Positions 42,862 through 52,217 of a DNA stretch of 64,000 bases are shown here, piece after piece; positions within the stretch are counted from its first letter, which is position 1, and every line of letters starts with the position of its first letter. The translations under genes and the position numbers were made by a program. Origin of the DNA: an uncultured Burkholderiales bacterium (GTDB taxonomy: Bacteria > Pseudomonadota > Gammaproteobacteria > Burkholderiales > Thiobacillaceae); NCBI GenBank assembly GCA_937949525.1, contig CALEDT010000010.1, positions 19,077 through 83,076 of the forward strand, given 5' to 3'. The notes under the pieces were generated by a model that was given only the letters and a program-made list of their open reading frames with translations, made no database searches and was not told the DNA's origin.

Positions 42862-44478
42862 TCAGCAGGGAGGAACCTGGCAGCGCAGCACGAAACCGGT
42901 ACCGTCGGCATACTCCGGACAGCGCAGATAGGCATCGTTGGCCTCGGCGAGTTCACGGGCGATGTACAGACCCAGGCCGGAGCCCTGTTTCTCCGTGGTG
43001 TAGAACGGTTCGAACAGGTGCGCGCGCGCCTCGCGGGAAATCGGCGGTCCGTCATTGAACACCCCGATCTCCACGGTGTTGCCGCGCGTCTCTGCGCGCA
43101 CGCGGATGCTGCCGGCACCACGGCTGCAATAACGCCAGGCGTTGCGCAGCAGATTCCACAGGATCTGTTCGAGATGGCCGACATCCATGCAGATGTTCAG
43201 GCCCTCGGGCGCATCGAGCGTGATGACGCCCGCCGCCACCCCCTCGCGCTGCATGAATTGCTGGGTGAACGATGCCAGAAAGCCGGCCACATCGACCACC
43301 TCACGCCGCACCCGGTCGCGCCGGTTGAGCGCCAATACATCCTCGACCAGCGCGTTGAGACGACGCGTGTTGTCCTCGATGATGCGCGTCAATTTGGCCG
43401 CCATGCCGTCACCGGCATCTTCACGCAGCAACCCGGCGGCATGACGGATGGCGGATAGCGGATTGCGGATCTCGTGAGCCAGATTGGCGGTGAGCATACC
43501 CAGCGAGGCCAGCTTCATGCGCTGCGCGCGCGCCTCCAGTTCGCTGACATCCTCCAGCACGATCAACGCACCCTCGCGTCGCGTCGGCTCCAGTTCGATG
43601 AAACGGGGGCGCAGACGGTGGCCATCCTGGCCGAGATCGAGCGGATGCGGAGGCGGTTGGTCACCCTGACACCACGCCGCCCACAACTCGGCCAAGCCCG
43701 GCGCGCAGCGATCCAAGGCGCAGCCGGCGAGCAGCGGAGCGCCCAACAGCGCTTCGATGCGCGCGTTGTATTGCAAGACTTCGCCGTCGCCGCCGACCGC
43801 CATCACCGCGTACGGCAGTTCCTGGATCATGCGCTCGTTGATGCGCGCCAGGTTGCGTGCCTGGCGCGTCTTCTCCTGCGCCAGCGCAGCCGCCGAGCGT
43901 GTCCCCTTGGCCAGCGCGTGCGACAGCAGAGCCACCGCGAAGAAACCCATGGACAGCAGCCCGGCACGCACGAAACCGGTGACGCCGAGATCATAGCGCC
44001 ACCACTGCACGCTTTGCTCGGCCAGCACCACGATGGATGCCAGCGCCGCCCAGAACAGCACCTGGCGCGTGTCGCGCAGCATGCCCACGGCTGCAAGCGT
44101 GACGATCAACAACAGCCCGATGCCGCTGGAGTTGCCTCCGGTCAGATACAGGATCACGCCGAGGCAGGCGATGTCCACCAGCGCCTGGCGCGCCACCTGG
44201 CGTTCGAACGGATCGCTGCGCCGGATCAGGGGTCGTTGGAACAGCAGCGCGGCCAGGAAATAGGCGGCGCAGCCGAGCATGAACAGACTGGGATACTCCA
44301 GGCGCTGATAAATGTGCTCACTGGCGAACCCGGCCGCCGCCAGCGCAACGCCCAGGAACAGACGGAAGTGATTGAGATGGACCAGGGAGCGCCAGAAACT
44401 ATCCGGCTCAGCATCGGCCCCTGCGCCGGGTCTGGCCGGCGTGACCTCAATCGCGCTCGTCGGCGCGGCGATGCTCAT
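42862..44478 (-). CDS. pilS: Sensor histidine kinase PilS
   Basis: A 538-residue membrane histidine kinase with six N-terminal hydrophobic segments (about 30-200), a PAS-like region (ELPYAVMAVGGDGEVLQYNA), the phospho-acceptor box LAHEIRNPLSAIRHAAGLL and an ATPase domain (NLLRNAWRYC, GSGLGLYIARELAEAN). Six membrane segments plus PAS is the PilS architecture. It monitors pilin level in the membrane in Pseudomonas. It overlaps the end of the small upstream gene by 32 nt. Confidence 0.9.
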   Translation of the reverse strand: MSIAAPTSAIEVTPARPGAGADAEPDSFWRSLVHLNHFRLFLGVALAAAGFASEHIYQRLEYPSLFMLGCAAYFLAALLFQRPLIRRSDPFERQVARQALVDIACLGVILYLTGGNSSGIGLLLIVTLAAVGMLRDTRQVLFWAALASIVVLAEQSVQWWRYDLGVTGFVRAGLLSMGFFAVALLSHALAKGTRSAAALAQEKTRQARNLARINERMIQELPYAVMAVGGDGEVLQYNARIEALLGAPLLAGCALDRCAPGLAELWAAWCQGDQPPPHPLDLGQDGHRLRPRFIELEPTRREGALIVLEDVSELEARAQRMKLASLGMLTANLAHEIRNPLSAIRHAAGLLREDAGDGMAAKLTRIIEDNTRRLNALVEDVLALNRRDRVRREVVDVAGFLASFTQQFMQREGVAAGVITLDAPEGLNICMDVGHLEQILWNLLRNAWRYCSRGAGSIRVRAETRGNTVEIGVFNDGPPISREARAHLFEPFYTTEKQGSGLGLYIARELAEANDAYLRCPEYADGTGFVLRCQVPPC

Positions 44479-44668
44479 CGCAACAGTAGATGCGTCCCCG
44501 GCTGAGGAGGGCTTCGGAACGGGGCAGATTCACGCCGCACACACGACAGCGCACCATGTCCTCGACCTTGCGCCGCTCGCGCGGCGGTTCCACCCGCTTC
44601 GCGGCGGAACGCCGCAGCAGATAGACCACCAGCACGATGACCAGGATGACGACCAGGTACTTAGTCAC
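44447..44668 (-). CDS. PP0621-family small membrane protein
   Basis: A 73-residue protein: an N-terminal membrane segment (YLVVILVIVLVVYLL) and a cytosolic zinc-ribbon-like tail (MVRCRVCGVNLPRSEAL then YCCDEHRR). The CxxC and CC/H groups suggest zinc binding. The start is GTG, overlapping the previous gene by 8 nt. The gene typically precedes pilS in beta- and gammaproteobacteria. Function unknown. Confidence 0.85.
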   Translation of the reverse strand: MTKYLVVILVIVLVVYLLRRSAAKRVEPPRERRKVEDMVRCRVCGVNLPRSEALLSRGRIYCCDEHRRADERD

Positions 44669-44969
44669 GTGCCAGGCCGTTCTTGTGGGTCTGATTGATC
44701 ACCACCAGCAACTGCTTGAACGGGATCTCCCGCCCCCAGCGATTGATGAACGGCATGTAGGGCAGATCGCGGTCGGTCGGGAACTGGTAACGGTCGGAAA
44801 TCATGTCGTCGTACAGCTTGCGCAGTACGCCGTCGAGCTGATCGAGCATGGCCGACCAGCGTTCGGCGTTTTCCGGATCATATTCGATGCCGGCGCGCAT
44901 CTCGTCGATCTCGTACACCGCCTGGTGCACCAGATCGACATACTCGTCGTAGGTCTTCGGGCCTTTCAT
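44661..44969 (-). CDS. Conserved hypothetical protein upstream of pilSR
   Basis: A 102-residue soluble, mostly helical protein with many acidic and aromatic residues (YDEYVDLVHQAVYEIDEM; a Y-Q-F-P-T-D motif later). I do not recognise the family. The start MKGPKTYDEY is taken in preference to one eight residues earlier. A TAGAAT -10-like word lies about 60 nt upstream. It is the first gene of the pilSR run. Confidence 0.7.
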   Translation of the reverse strand: MKGPKTYDEYVDLVHQAVYEIDEMRAGIEYDPENAERWSAMLDQLDGVLRKLYDDMISDRYQFPTDRDLPYMPFINRWGREIPFKQLLVVINQTHKNGLARD

Positions 44970-45081
44970 GGCATTTCGTCCTGTCGTCAACAACGTGAAT
45001 CAACGCGCTTGCGCGCGGTCGGAAATTCTACACGCGCACCATTCATACCGCAGGCCGCGCCCCGGTGGATGCCGAAAAATG

Positions 45082-45106
45082 AAAAAGGCCTCCCTCGCGG
45101 GAGGCC
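45082..45106 (-). terminator. Rho-independent terminator of the DUF11 gene
   Basis: A perfect 8-bp stem with a 4-nt loop (GGCCTCCC-TCGC-GGGAGGCC at 45087-45106), followed on the minus strand by five T. It lies 22 nt after the stop of the DUF11 gene. It is the clearest intrinsic terminator in the window. Confidence 0.92.
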
Positions 45107-45127
45107 CGAAAACACCGACGAATCGGC

Positions 45128-46810
45128 TTACTTGTAGACCGTGGTGGCTTCGGTGGCCATCACCGGGCGCTGACGCAGGTCGCTGGTCATCACCACGGTA
45201 AAGCGGTGGTCGGCCGGCGACACGCCCTTGGCGCGCACCGTCCAGCTCGCCTTGGCACCCGGCTCCAGACGCGGCAGCGGCGCGAACTCGATGCGCTGAC
45301 CGGTGGCGACCGGCGCGGTGGCGCCCTGGGCCGCGACGAATTCCATGCTGTTTTCCAGCGACGCGACGATGCGCACGTTGATGTCGGTGGCGGTGCCCTG
45401 GTTGGTCACGGTGATGGTGAAGATTTCTTCATTGCCGATCACGACCGGGTCGTTGACGTCGATCAGCTCGAGCAGCACGGCGGGTACGCCAATGACGTTG
45501 GCCTTGGCGGCGGCATCGGCATCGGCGGCGCAATAGGCCTTGGCACGCGTGCTCACTTCGATATCGCCGATGGACTCGGTATTCATCGTCACCTGCACCG
45601 TACGCGACGCACCCGGCGCCAGATCGGACAGGTTCCAGACCACACGGCCGGCATCGGCGCGGCCACCATCGGAGGCAGAGACGAACTTGGCGCCACGCGG
45701 CAGCGTTTCCTCCAGCACCAGGCTGCTGGCCTTGGCATCGCCGGTGTTGCTGACGGTGATGTCATAGGTCAGTTCGCGGCCCAGGATCAGCGTGCCGGGC
45801 AGCTTCTTCTCGACCTTGAGCGCCGGTTCGGTGACACGCGTCTTGGCGCTGGCCTCGGCCTTGAGTTCCGGCTTGGCGCCGGCCACCGGTGCGAACTCAT
45901 ACACGCCCGGCTTGGCAGCGGTGAACACGGTCTCCAGCGTGCGGCTGGCACCGGCGGCCAGATCGCCCAACGACGTCACGCCCACCAGCGTGCCATCCTT
46001 GGCGGTCATGCCCTGCGGCGCGTTCTGCGTCAGCGACGCGTCGGTGGCGGCGCCGGTGCCCGGGTTGCTGACGGTGTAGCGCACCGGGATCGGCTCGCAG
46101 CGCAGGATCTCGGCCGGCGCGCTCACCGCCAGCGCGAGCTTGGGCTCGACCACCTTCAGATCCTGGCAGGCGGCCATGTCGTAGCTGGCGCTGACGCAGT
46201 TGCGCGCGGCCACACCGGCGGGATAGGCACCGCGCACCAGGATCTGGCGCACTTCCTTGGGCTGCATCTCGCCCAGATTCCACACCAGCGTGCCGGCATC
46301 CAGCTTGGTAGCGGCGGGTTTGCTGTCGATCAGCTTGAAGTTGTCGCCACACACGTCCTGCACCGCGACATCGGTCAACGTGGCCGGCGTCAGGTTGGTG
46401 ACCTTCAGCATGTAGTCGAACGGTTGGCCGGCCACGACTTCACGCGGTACCGAACGCTCGACCATCAGGCCGCTGGTTTCACGCACGCCCGTGGGCACGT
46501 AGAGGTAGCTGCGCAGCCAGCGGTCTTCCACCGGCGCGGCCGCGGGCTGGGTGGCCGGCTGCGCGGCGGGAGCCGCTTTCACCGGAGTCGCGGTCCGGGC
46601 GACCACCGGTTCGGGGCAGGGTGTACCGAGGATGCCCTGGCCGGGGCAACCGATGGTGCGGTTGAGCTCATGGCCGGTGGTGAAACCGGTGGGGCTGGCG
46701 GGGTTGGCCGGGTTGTACTGGGCAACCTGCATCTGCGCCAGCGCGGGCAGGCTGGAGGCCATGAACAGCGCAATGCTCAACGCGTTGAGGGAAAAGCGGG
46801 TGGTTCGCAT
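45128..46810 (-). CDS. Exported DUF11-repeat protein
   Basis: A 560-residue protein with a signal peptide (ALSIALFMASSLPALAQ) and at least three or four DUF11/CARDB-like beta-sandwich repeats, seen as recurring DYMLKVTNLTPATLTDV, VRYTVSNPGTG, LTYDITVSNTGDAKAS and FTITVTNQGTATDI. These repeats are found in surface and envelope proteins and are not enzymes. Start 46810 has AAGGAG at 8 nt. A strong terminator and good ribosome site suggest high expression as a single gene. Next to a Crp-type regulator gene. Confidence 0.85.
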   Translation of the reverse strand: MRTTRFSLNALSIALFMASSLPALAQMQVAQYNPANPASPTGFTTGHELNRTIGCPGQGILGTPCPEPVVARTATPVKAAPAAQPATQPAAAPVEDRWLRSYLYVPTGVRETSGLMVERSVPREVVAGQPFDYMLKVTNLTPATLTDVAVQDVCGDNFKLIDSKPAATKLDAGTLVWNLGEMQPKEVRQILVRGAYPAGVAARNCVSASYDMAACQDLKVVEPKLALAVSAPAEILRCEPIPVRYTVSNPGTGAATDASLTQNAPQGMTAKDGTLVGVTSLGDLAAGASRTLETVFTAAKPGVYEFAPVAGAKPELKAEASAKTRVTEPALKVEKKLPGTLILGRELTYDITVSNTGDAKASSLVLEETLPRGAKFVSASDGGRADAGRVVWNLSDLAPGASRTVQVTMNTESIGDIEVSTRAKAYCAADADAAAKANVIGVPAVLLELIDVNDPVVIGNEEIFTITVTNQGTATDINVRIVASLENSMEFVAAQGATAPVATGQRIEFAPLPRLEPGAKASWTVRAKGVSPADHRFTVVMTSDLRQRPVMATEATTVYK

Positions 46811-46925
46811 CAGATGGGCTCCTTGAGCGATGTGGGGAAAAGCGGTGCGGACGAATACAGCAGACACGCGTTGCGCCGCGATGACTCGGGCACGACGCGC
46901 GGACGGGGGACGAACGGTTGTTGCG

Positions 46926-47654
46926 TCAATTCGACAATGCCTCGCGGAACAAGGCATCGGCCTGTTTGACCACGATATTGCCATGGCTGATATCGATATA
47001 GCCAGCATCCACCCAAGCGCGCAACTGGCGGTTGATGCTCTCGCGCGATACGCCGGCGAGATTGCCCAATTCCTCCTGCGACAGCCGTAATGAGATGACG
47101 ATGCCGTGCTCGCCGATACGCCCGTACTGCTGCATCAGATTGAGCAGCACCCGCGCGAGACGGGCCGCCAGACCGAGAAAACTGAGACTGCCGACCAACT
47201 CGTTGGTGGCGCGCAGACGACGCGACAGGGCCGCCAGCAGTTTCAGCGCGACGCCGGGCGTTCGCTGCAGGAAAGCCAGGAAATCACCCCGGCCCAAAGT
47301 GAGGAAGGCGCAGTCTTCCATGGTGGTGACCGAAGCGCTGCGCGCCTCGCCATCGAGCAACGCCATTTCGCCAAACACGTCGCCCGGCTCCAGCAGGCTG
47401 AGGATCACCTCCTTACCCTCGGCGGATATCAGACTGACCTTGACCCGACCACGCAGCAGCACCAGCAGGTGATCGCCCGGTTCCCCCTCGCGGAACACCA
47501 CATGACGCGCGCCGTGGTGCGTCATGCGCGCCAGGCGCATCACCGTGTCCAGTTCCGCGTCGCTCAGCGTGGAGAAAATCAGGCTGCGCTCACGCAATGC
47601 GGCGAAATCGGCGTGATCGGCGATGGGCGGGTTCATGGACAGGACGGCGAACAT
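46926..47654 (-). CDS. Crp/Fnr-family transcription regulator
   Basis: A 242-residue regulator: cyclic-nucleotide-binding fold (LISAEGKEVILSLLEPGDVFGEMALLDGEARSA contains the phosphate-binding cassette, in part) and a C-terminal winged helix (LSQEELGNLAGVSRESINRQLR). No N-terminal cysteine cluster as in Fnr, so cAMP or another small ligand is more likely than oxygen sensing by Fe-S. It lies upstream of, and in line with, the DUF11 gene after 115 nt, so it may control it. The start could also be Met 47636. Confidence 0.9.
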   Translation of the reverse strand: MFAVLSMNPPIADHADFAALRERSLIFSTLSDAELDTVMRLARMTHHGARHVVFREGEPGDHLLVLLRGRVKVSLISAEGKEVILSLLEPGDVFGEMALLDGEARSASVTTMEDCAFLTLGRGDFLAFLQRTPGVALKLLAALSRRLRATNELVGSLSFLGLAARLARVLLNLMQQYGRIGEHGIVISLRLSQEELGNLAGVSRESINRQLRAWVDAGYIDISHGNIVVKQADALFREALSN

Positions 47655-47786
47655 TGCGGGCGGTTGTTTTCATTGCCAGTGTAATGCCAGATCGCCGACC
47701 GGGATGTGAGCGGGTTCACAGGCCGGCGAAGCACGCTGCCGCATGCGGCTGGCGCTAGAATGAGATTCTTTGTCGGGGTGCTCAGC

Positions 47787-48395
47787 ATGAAGCAGCAACT
47801 GCATGACATCTTCAGGCGCCGCCACGCCTGCCACCTGTTTATGGCCGACCGGGCGCTGGCGCGCGAGGATCTGGAGTTCGTCCTCGACGCGGGCCGGCTG
47901 TCGCCCTCGTCGTTCGGCCTGGAGCCGTGGAAATTCATCGTGCTCACCTCGCCCAAGCTGAAGCTGGCGATGCAGGCCGCCTGCTTTCAGCAACCCCAGG
48001 TGGGCACGGCCAGCGCGCTGGTGGTCATCCTGGCCAAGCTGGCCGAGCTGGAGCCGGACTCGGACTATCTGCGCCGCCTGATGGCACGCGAGTATCCGGG
48101 CGACGCGCTGGAACCCGCGTTGACCAACTATCGCGCGTTCCACGCCGGCACCGACGTCAAGGCCTGGAGCATCACGCAGTGCCACATCGCGGCGGCCAAC
48201 ATGATGATCGCCGCCACCGGCATCGGCGTGGATTCCTGTGCGATCGGCGGCTTCGACGCGGGTCAGGTGCGCGCCCTGCTCAAACTGGCGCCGCAGAGCT
48301 ACGAGCCGGCGCTGATCCTGGCGCTGGGCTACTGCGCGCAAGCCGCCCCGGAAAAGCAACGCCTGCCGTTGGAAGAGCTGGTGGAATATCGCTGA
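47787..48395 (+). CDS. Nitroreductase-family flavoprotein
   Basis: A 202-residue NAD(P)H-dependent nitroreductase-like protein. The FMN-binding features are present: RRRHACHLFMADRALARED, then RLSPSSFGLEPWKFIV, and AANMMIAATGIGVDSCAIGGFD. Start at 47787 (MKQQLHDIF) fits the family; the longer frame adds unrelated residues. Substrate unknown. The stop is coupled with the next start (TGATG). Confidence 0.9.
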   Translation: MKQQLHDIFRRRHACHLFMADRALAREDLEFVLDAGRLSPSSFGLEPWKFIVLTSPKLKLAMQAACFQQPQVGTASALVVILAKLAELEPDSDYLRRLMAREYPGDALEPALTNYRAFHAGTDVKAWSITQCHIAAANMMIAATGIGVDSCAIGGFDAGQVRALLKLAPQSYEPALILALGYCAQAAPEKQRLPLEELVEYR

Positions 48396-48778
48396 TGCGA
48401 TTCCGCCGGGTCTGGCTGATACTGGGCTGGCTGCTGGTGCTCATGGTGGCGACGCTGTCGCTGGTGCCGCTGCCGGAGACGACCACGCTGACCGCGCAGG
48501 ACAAGGTCAATCACCTGCTCGCCTACGCCACCCTGATGGCCTGGTGGGCGCCGCTGGCGCGCGACGCCTGCCGGCCGGCACTGGCCCTGCTGCTGCTGGG
48601 ACTGGCGCTGGAGCTGTTACAGGCGCGCAGCGGCTACCGCGAGGGTGACATCCACGACATGGCCGCAAACGCGCTGGGGGTTGGCATGGGGGCGTTGTTC
48701 GCGCGGCTGCTGCCGGACTGGATGGCACGCTGCGAACGCGCCGTGCTGGCCTTGATGCCACCTCGTTCCGGCCGATGA
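48395..48778 (+). CDS. VanZ-like small membrane protein
   Basis: A 127-residue protein with four hydrophobic segments and the VanZ-like motif DKVNHLLAYATLMAWW and later GDIHDMAANALGVGMGALFA. Function outside glycopeptide resistance is unknown. It overlaps both neighbours by 1 and 4 nt, so the trio nitroreductase-VanZ-DUF455 is an operon. Confidence 0.88.
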   Translation: MRFRRVWLILGWLLVLMVATLSLVPLPETTTLTAQDKVNHLLAYATLMAWWAPLARDACRPALALLLLGLALELLQARSGYREGDIHDMAANALGVGMGALFARLLPDWMARCERAVLALMPPRSGR

Positions 48779-49617
48779 ACGCACACCTCGCCGCGCGCGA
48801 CGCACTGGCGCTGACCTCGATCGACGACAAGCCGGCGGCGGCGGTCCGGCTGTGGGCCGCCTGGCAGGGCGGCGCGCTGACCTGTGCGCCGGTCGCCGAA
48901 GCGCCGCTGGACCAGCCCGGCCGGCCGGCGCGCCCGGTGTTGGCCGCGCCGGCCGACATGCCCCGCCGGCAATTGAACGGACCGCGCAATCACGCGGCGC
49001 TAATCCACGCGCTGGCGCACATCGAGTTCAACGCCATCGACCTGGCGCTCGACGCGGTGCAGCGGTTCACCGCCATGCCCGAAGAATTCCACGGCGACTG
49101 GCTGCGCGTGGCCGCCGAAGAAGCACATCACTTCCGCCTGCTGCGCGATCACCTGCGCACGCTCGGTCACGACTACGGCGACTTTCCCGCGCATGACGGG
49201 TTGTGGCAGATGGCAGCCGCCACGGCGGATGACGCCCTGGCGCGCATGGCCCTGGTGCCGCGCCTGCTGGAAGCGCGCGGACTCGACGTGACGCCCGGAC
49301 TGCGGCGCAAACTGGCGGGCTACGGCGACCACGCCGGCGCCGCCATCCTGGATGGGATCCTGCGCGACGAGATCGGCCACGTCGCCATCGGCGACCGCTG
49401 GTTCCGCCATCTGTGCGCGCAGCGCGACCTGCCGGTGGAAGCCAGCTTTCGCGCGTTGCTGGCGCGGCCCGGCGTGCCGGCGCCGCGCGGCCCGTTCAAC
49501 GAAACCGCCCGCCGCGCCGCCGGCTTCAGCCACGCGGAACTCCGAGCGCTGGCGCGGGACTATGCGGACAAACGACTCGACAAGTCGTCTTGCTCGACGC
49601 GACCTGCGCAGGCATAA
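48775..49617 (+). CDS. DUF455 ferritin-like protein
   Basis: A 280-residue helical protein with a ferritin-like di-iron pattern: HIEFNAIDLALDAV, EEAHHFRLLRDHL, and DEIGHVAIGDRWFRHL supply Glu and ExxH ligands. The DUF455 family is related to tRNA hydroxylases (MiaE) and oxidases, but activity is unknown. It ends 41 nt before the Rieske gene. Confidence 0.88.
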   Translation: MNAHLAARDALALTSIDDKPAAAVRLWAAWQGGALTCAPVAEAPLDQPGRPARPVLAAPADMPRRQLNGPRNHAALIHALAHIEFNAIDLALDAVQRFTAMPEEFHGDWLRVAAEEAHHFRLLRDHLRTLGHDYGDFPAHDGLWQMAAATADDALARMALVPRLLEARGLDVTPGLRRKLAGYGDHAGAAILDGILRDEIGHVAIGDRWFRHLCAQRDLPVEASFRALLARPGVPAPRGPFNETARRAAGFSHAELRALARDYADKRLDKSSCSTRPAQA

Positions 49618-49658
49618 TTCGCAGTTCACCCTTTTTTCTAGCTCCTTGATTTGGGGGA

Positions 49659-50771
49659 ATGGGCATGTCGCATCCGACCGCCGCGTCTGTTCTCACCCGG
49701 GTCAGCCCCGCGCTGCCGGTTGACTGGTATTTCGATCCCGCGATCTACGAACTGGAGATGCGCCTGCTGTTCAGGAACGGCGCGAACTACGTCGGCCATG
49801 AACTGATGACGCCGGAACTGGGGGATTACCAGGTACTCGACTGGCTGTACGACGGCGGCAAGATGCTGGTGCGCAATGCCAACGGCGTCGAACTGCTGTC
49901 CAACGTCTGCCGCCATCGCCAGGCGCGCATGCTCAAGGGGCGCGGCAGCGCGCAGAACATCGTCTGCCCGTTCCACCGCTGGACCTATGACACCGGCGGC
50001 AAGCTGCTGGGCGCACCGCACTTCCCCGGCAACCCCTGTCTGCATCTGGACAAGACGCCGCTGGCCAACTGGAACGGACTGTTGTTCGCCGGCCCGCGCG
50101 ACGTGCATAGCGATCTGGCCAGCCTGGGTGTCGCCGCGGACCTGGACTTCTCCGGTTATCGGTACGACAGCACGCAGATCACCGCGTACCGCTTCAACTG
50201 GAAAACCTTCATCGAGGTGTATCTGGAGGATTACCACGTCGTGCCCTATCACCCGGGCCTGGGCAATTTCGTCGACTGCGAGCAGTTGAAGTGGGAATAC
50301 GGCGAGATGTATTCGGTGCAGACCGTGGGCATCAACGACCGTCTCGCCCACCCCGGCAGCGCCGTCTACAACCGCTGGCACCAGCAGGTCAAACGCTACG
50401 GTGATGGACGCGAACCGGCGCACGGCGCGATCTGGCTGACCTACTACCCGGCGCTGATGGTGGAGTGGTATCCGCATACGCTGGTGGTCAGCAACATCAT
50501 CCCGACCGGCGTCGAGTCCTGCCTGAACGTGGTCGAGTTCTACTATCCGGAGGACGTTGCCCTGTTCGAACGTGAATTCGTCGAGGCCGAGCAAGCCGCG
50601 TATCGCGAGACCGCGGTCGAGGATGACGACATCTGCTACGGCATGCACCAGGGACGCAAGGCGCTGTATCAGCAGGGAATCAGCCAGGAAGGCCCCTACC
50701 AGTCGCCCATGGAGGACGGCATGGTGCACTTCCACGAGTGGCTGCGGCACATGATCGAACCCCATCGCTGA
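49659..50771 (+). CDS. Rieske non-heme iron oxygenase, alpha-subunit type
   Basis: A 370-residue ring-hydroxylating-type oxygenase. Rieske [2Fe-2S] ligands CRHR and CPFHRW are 18 residues apart near residue 82-104; the mononuclear iron site is in VYLEDYHVVPYHPGL (near 190). No ferredoxin, reductase or beta subunit lies nearby, so electrons must come from elsewhere. Such single genes in autotrophs are often of unknown substrate. TTGGGGG precedes the start. Confidence 0.9.
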   Translation: MGMSHPTAASVLTRVSPALPVDWYFDPAIYELEMRLLFRNGANYVGHELMTPELGDYQVLDWLYDGGKMLVRNANGVELLSNVCRHRQARMLKGRGSAQNIVCPFHRWTYDTGGKLLGAPHFPGNPCLHLDKTPLANWNGLLFAGPRDVHSDLASLGVAADLDFSGYRYDSTQITAYRFNWKTFIEVYLEDYHVVPYHPGLGNFVDCEQLKWEYGEMYSVQTVGINDRLAHPGSAVYNRWHQQVKRYGDGREPAHGAIWLTYYPALMVEWYPHTLVVSNIIPTGVESCLNVVEFYYPEDVALFEREFVEAEQAAYRETAVEDDDICYGMHQGRKALYQQGISQEGPYQSPMEDGMVHFHEWLRHMIEPHR

Positions 50772-50835
50772 CGGTACGGGAGCGGAGCACGGCCCAGCGT
50801 TGTCTTTTGCGCCCGGCGCGGATCACAATCGCGCC

Positions 50836-51315
50836 ATGATGGAGCGCCTTCCCTATGCCGCTGTACTGACCGCACCGTTCGGCGCCATCGGCGTGTACGT
50901 CCGCGAGGTCGGTCTGACCGGGCTCGACTTCCTGCCGCCGGGCACGCGCCCACGATCCTCCCCGTCGTCACTGGTGACACGCGTCGCCACCGAACTGGAC
51001 GCCTATTTCACCGATGCGCGCCACGTGCCTGACCTGCCGCTGGTGGCCGTCGGCAGCCCGTTTCGGCTGCGCGTCTGGCAGGCATTGCGCCGCATTCCCG
51101 TCGGCTGTACGCGCGCCTACGGCGAACTCGCGCGCGAACTCGACAGCGCCGCACGGGCAGTGGGTCAGGCGGTGGGTGACAACCCGCTGCCCATCGTCAT
51201 TCCCTGCCACCGGGTAATCGCCGCCGACGGCAGTCTGGGCGGGTTCAACCACAGCCGTACCGGCTACTCGCTGGACATCAAACGCTGGCTGCTGAGGCAT
51301 GAAGGCGTACTCTGA
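50836..51315 (+). CDS. ogt: Methylated-DNA-protein-cysteine methyltransferase
   Basis: A 159-residue suicide repair protein that takes alkyl groups from O6-alkylguanine. The acceptor cysteine is in NPLPIVIPCHRVIAADGSLGG, shown here in part as PIVIPCHRVI; the DNA-binding helix has VWQALRRIPVGCTRAYGELA. It overlaps xerD by 17 nt. The N-terminal domain is short. Start MMERLPYAA gives the best fit. Confidence 0.93.
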   Translation: MMERLPYAAVLTAPFGAIGVYVREVGLTGLDFLPPGTRPRSSPSSLVTRVATELDAYFTDARHVPDLPLVAVGSPFRLRVWQALRRIPVGCTRAYGELARELDSAARAVGQAVGDNPLPIVIPCHRVIAADGSLGGFNHSRTGYSLDIKRWLLRHEGVL

Positions 51316-52210
51316 AACGGCGCGGGTCACCGAACTCGACCGTTTCTGCGATGCGCTATGGCTGGAGGATGGCCTGGCGCCGCGCTCGTTGGAGAGCTAT
51401 CGGCGCGACCTCGCGCAGTTCTTCGCCTGGCTGGCGCAACAGGCCATCGCGCCGGACCAGGCGCAGCGCGGCGACATCGAGCGCTTCCTGGCGCACCGTG
51501 CCCTGGCGCAACGGATCGCGGCGCGCAGCCTCGCGCGCCAGCTCAGCGCAATCAAGCGCTTTCACCGCTGGCTGCTGCGCGAAAACCGGCGTGCCGATGA
51601 CCCGACGCTGACGGTGCAGGCGCCGCGTCTGCCCAGGCCCCTACCGCGCTCGTTGTCGGAACACGACGTCGATGCCCTGCTCGCCGCGCCCGACACCACG
51701 ACGCCCTTGGGCCTGCGCGACAAGGCCATGCTGGAGACCCTGTACGCCGCCGGTCTGCGCGTATCCGAACTGGTCGGCCTGCCTCTGCCGGCTGTCGGCC
51801 TGGCCGAAGGCGTGGTGCGGGTGATGGGCAAGGGACGCAAGGAGCGTCTGGTGCCCCTGGGCGAGGAGGCCCTGAACTGGATCAGCCGCTACACGCGCGA
51901 GGCACGACCGGCACTGTTGCAGGGCCGCAGCAGCGAGGCGCTGTTCGTCACCGAACGCGGCGGGCCGATGACCCGGCAGATGTTCTGGTACCTGATCAAA
52001 CGTCACGCCGCCCGCGCCGGCATCCAGGCGGCGCTGTCACCGCATACCCTGCGTCATGCGTTCGCCACCCACCTGCTCAATCACGGCGCCGATCTGCGCG
52101 TGGTGCAGATGCTGCTGGGCCACGCCGACATCTCCACCACGCAGATCTACACCCACGTCGCGCGCGAGCGCCTGAAGCGCCTGCACGCCACGCATCACCC
52201 GCGCGGCTGA
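51299..52210 (+). CDS. xerD: Site-specific tyrosine recombinase XerD
   Basis: A 303-residue tyrosine recombinase that resolves chromosome dimers at dif with XerC. N-terminal SAM-like domain (about 1-100), catalytic domain with Arg in AAGLRVSELVGL, Lys in GKGRKERLVPLG, HTLRHAFATHLL, LLGHADISTTQIYTHV giving the R-K-H-R-H-Y set. The sequence is of the XerD rather than phage type, and no att-like repeats flank it. Confidence 0.94.
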   Translation: MKAYSETARVTELDRFCDALWLEDGLAPRSLESYRRDLAQFFAWLAQQAIAPDQAQRGDIERFLAHRALAQRIAARSLARQLSAIKRFHRWLLRENRRADDPTLTVQAPRLPRPLPRSLSEHDVDALLAAPDTTTPLGLRDKAMLETLYAAGLRVSELVGLPLPAVGLAEGVVRVMGKGRKERLVPLGEEALNWISRYTREARPALLQGRSSEALFVTERGGPMTRQMFWYLIKRHAARAGIQAALSPHTLRHAFATHLLNHGADLRVVQMLLGHADISTTQIYTHVARERLKRLHATHHPRG

Positions 52211-52217
52211 ATCCCGA

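Noticed and set aside
51299..52210. Integrase marking an integrated element
   Set aside because: Sequence is of the housekeeping XerD type; no att repeats, tRNA or phage genes nearby.
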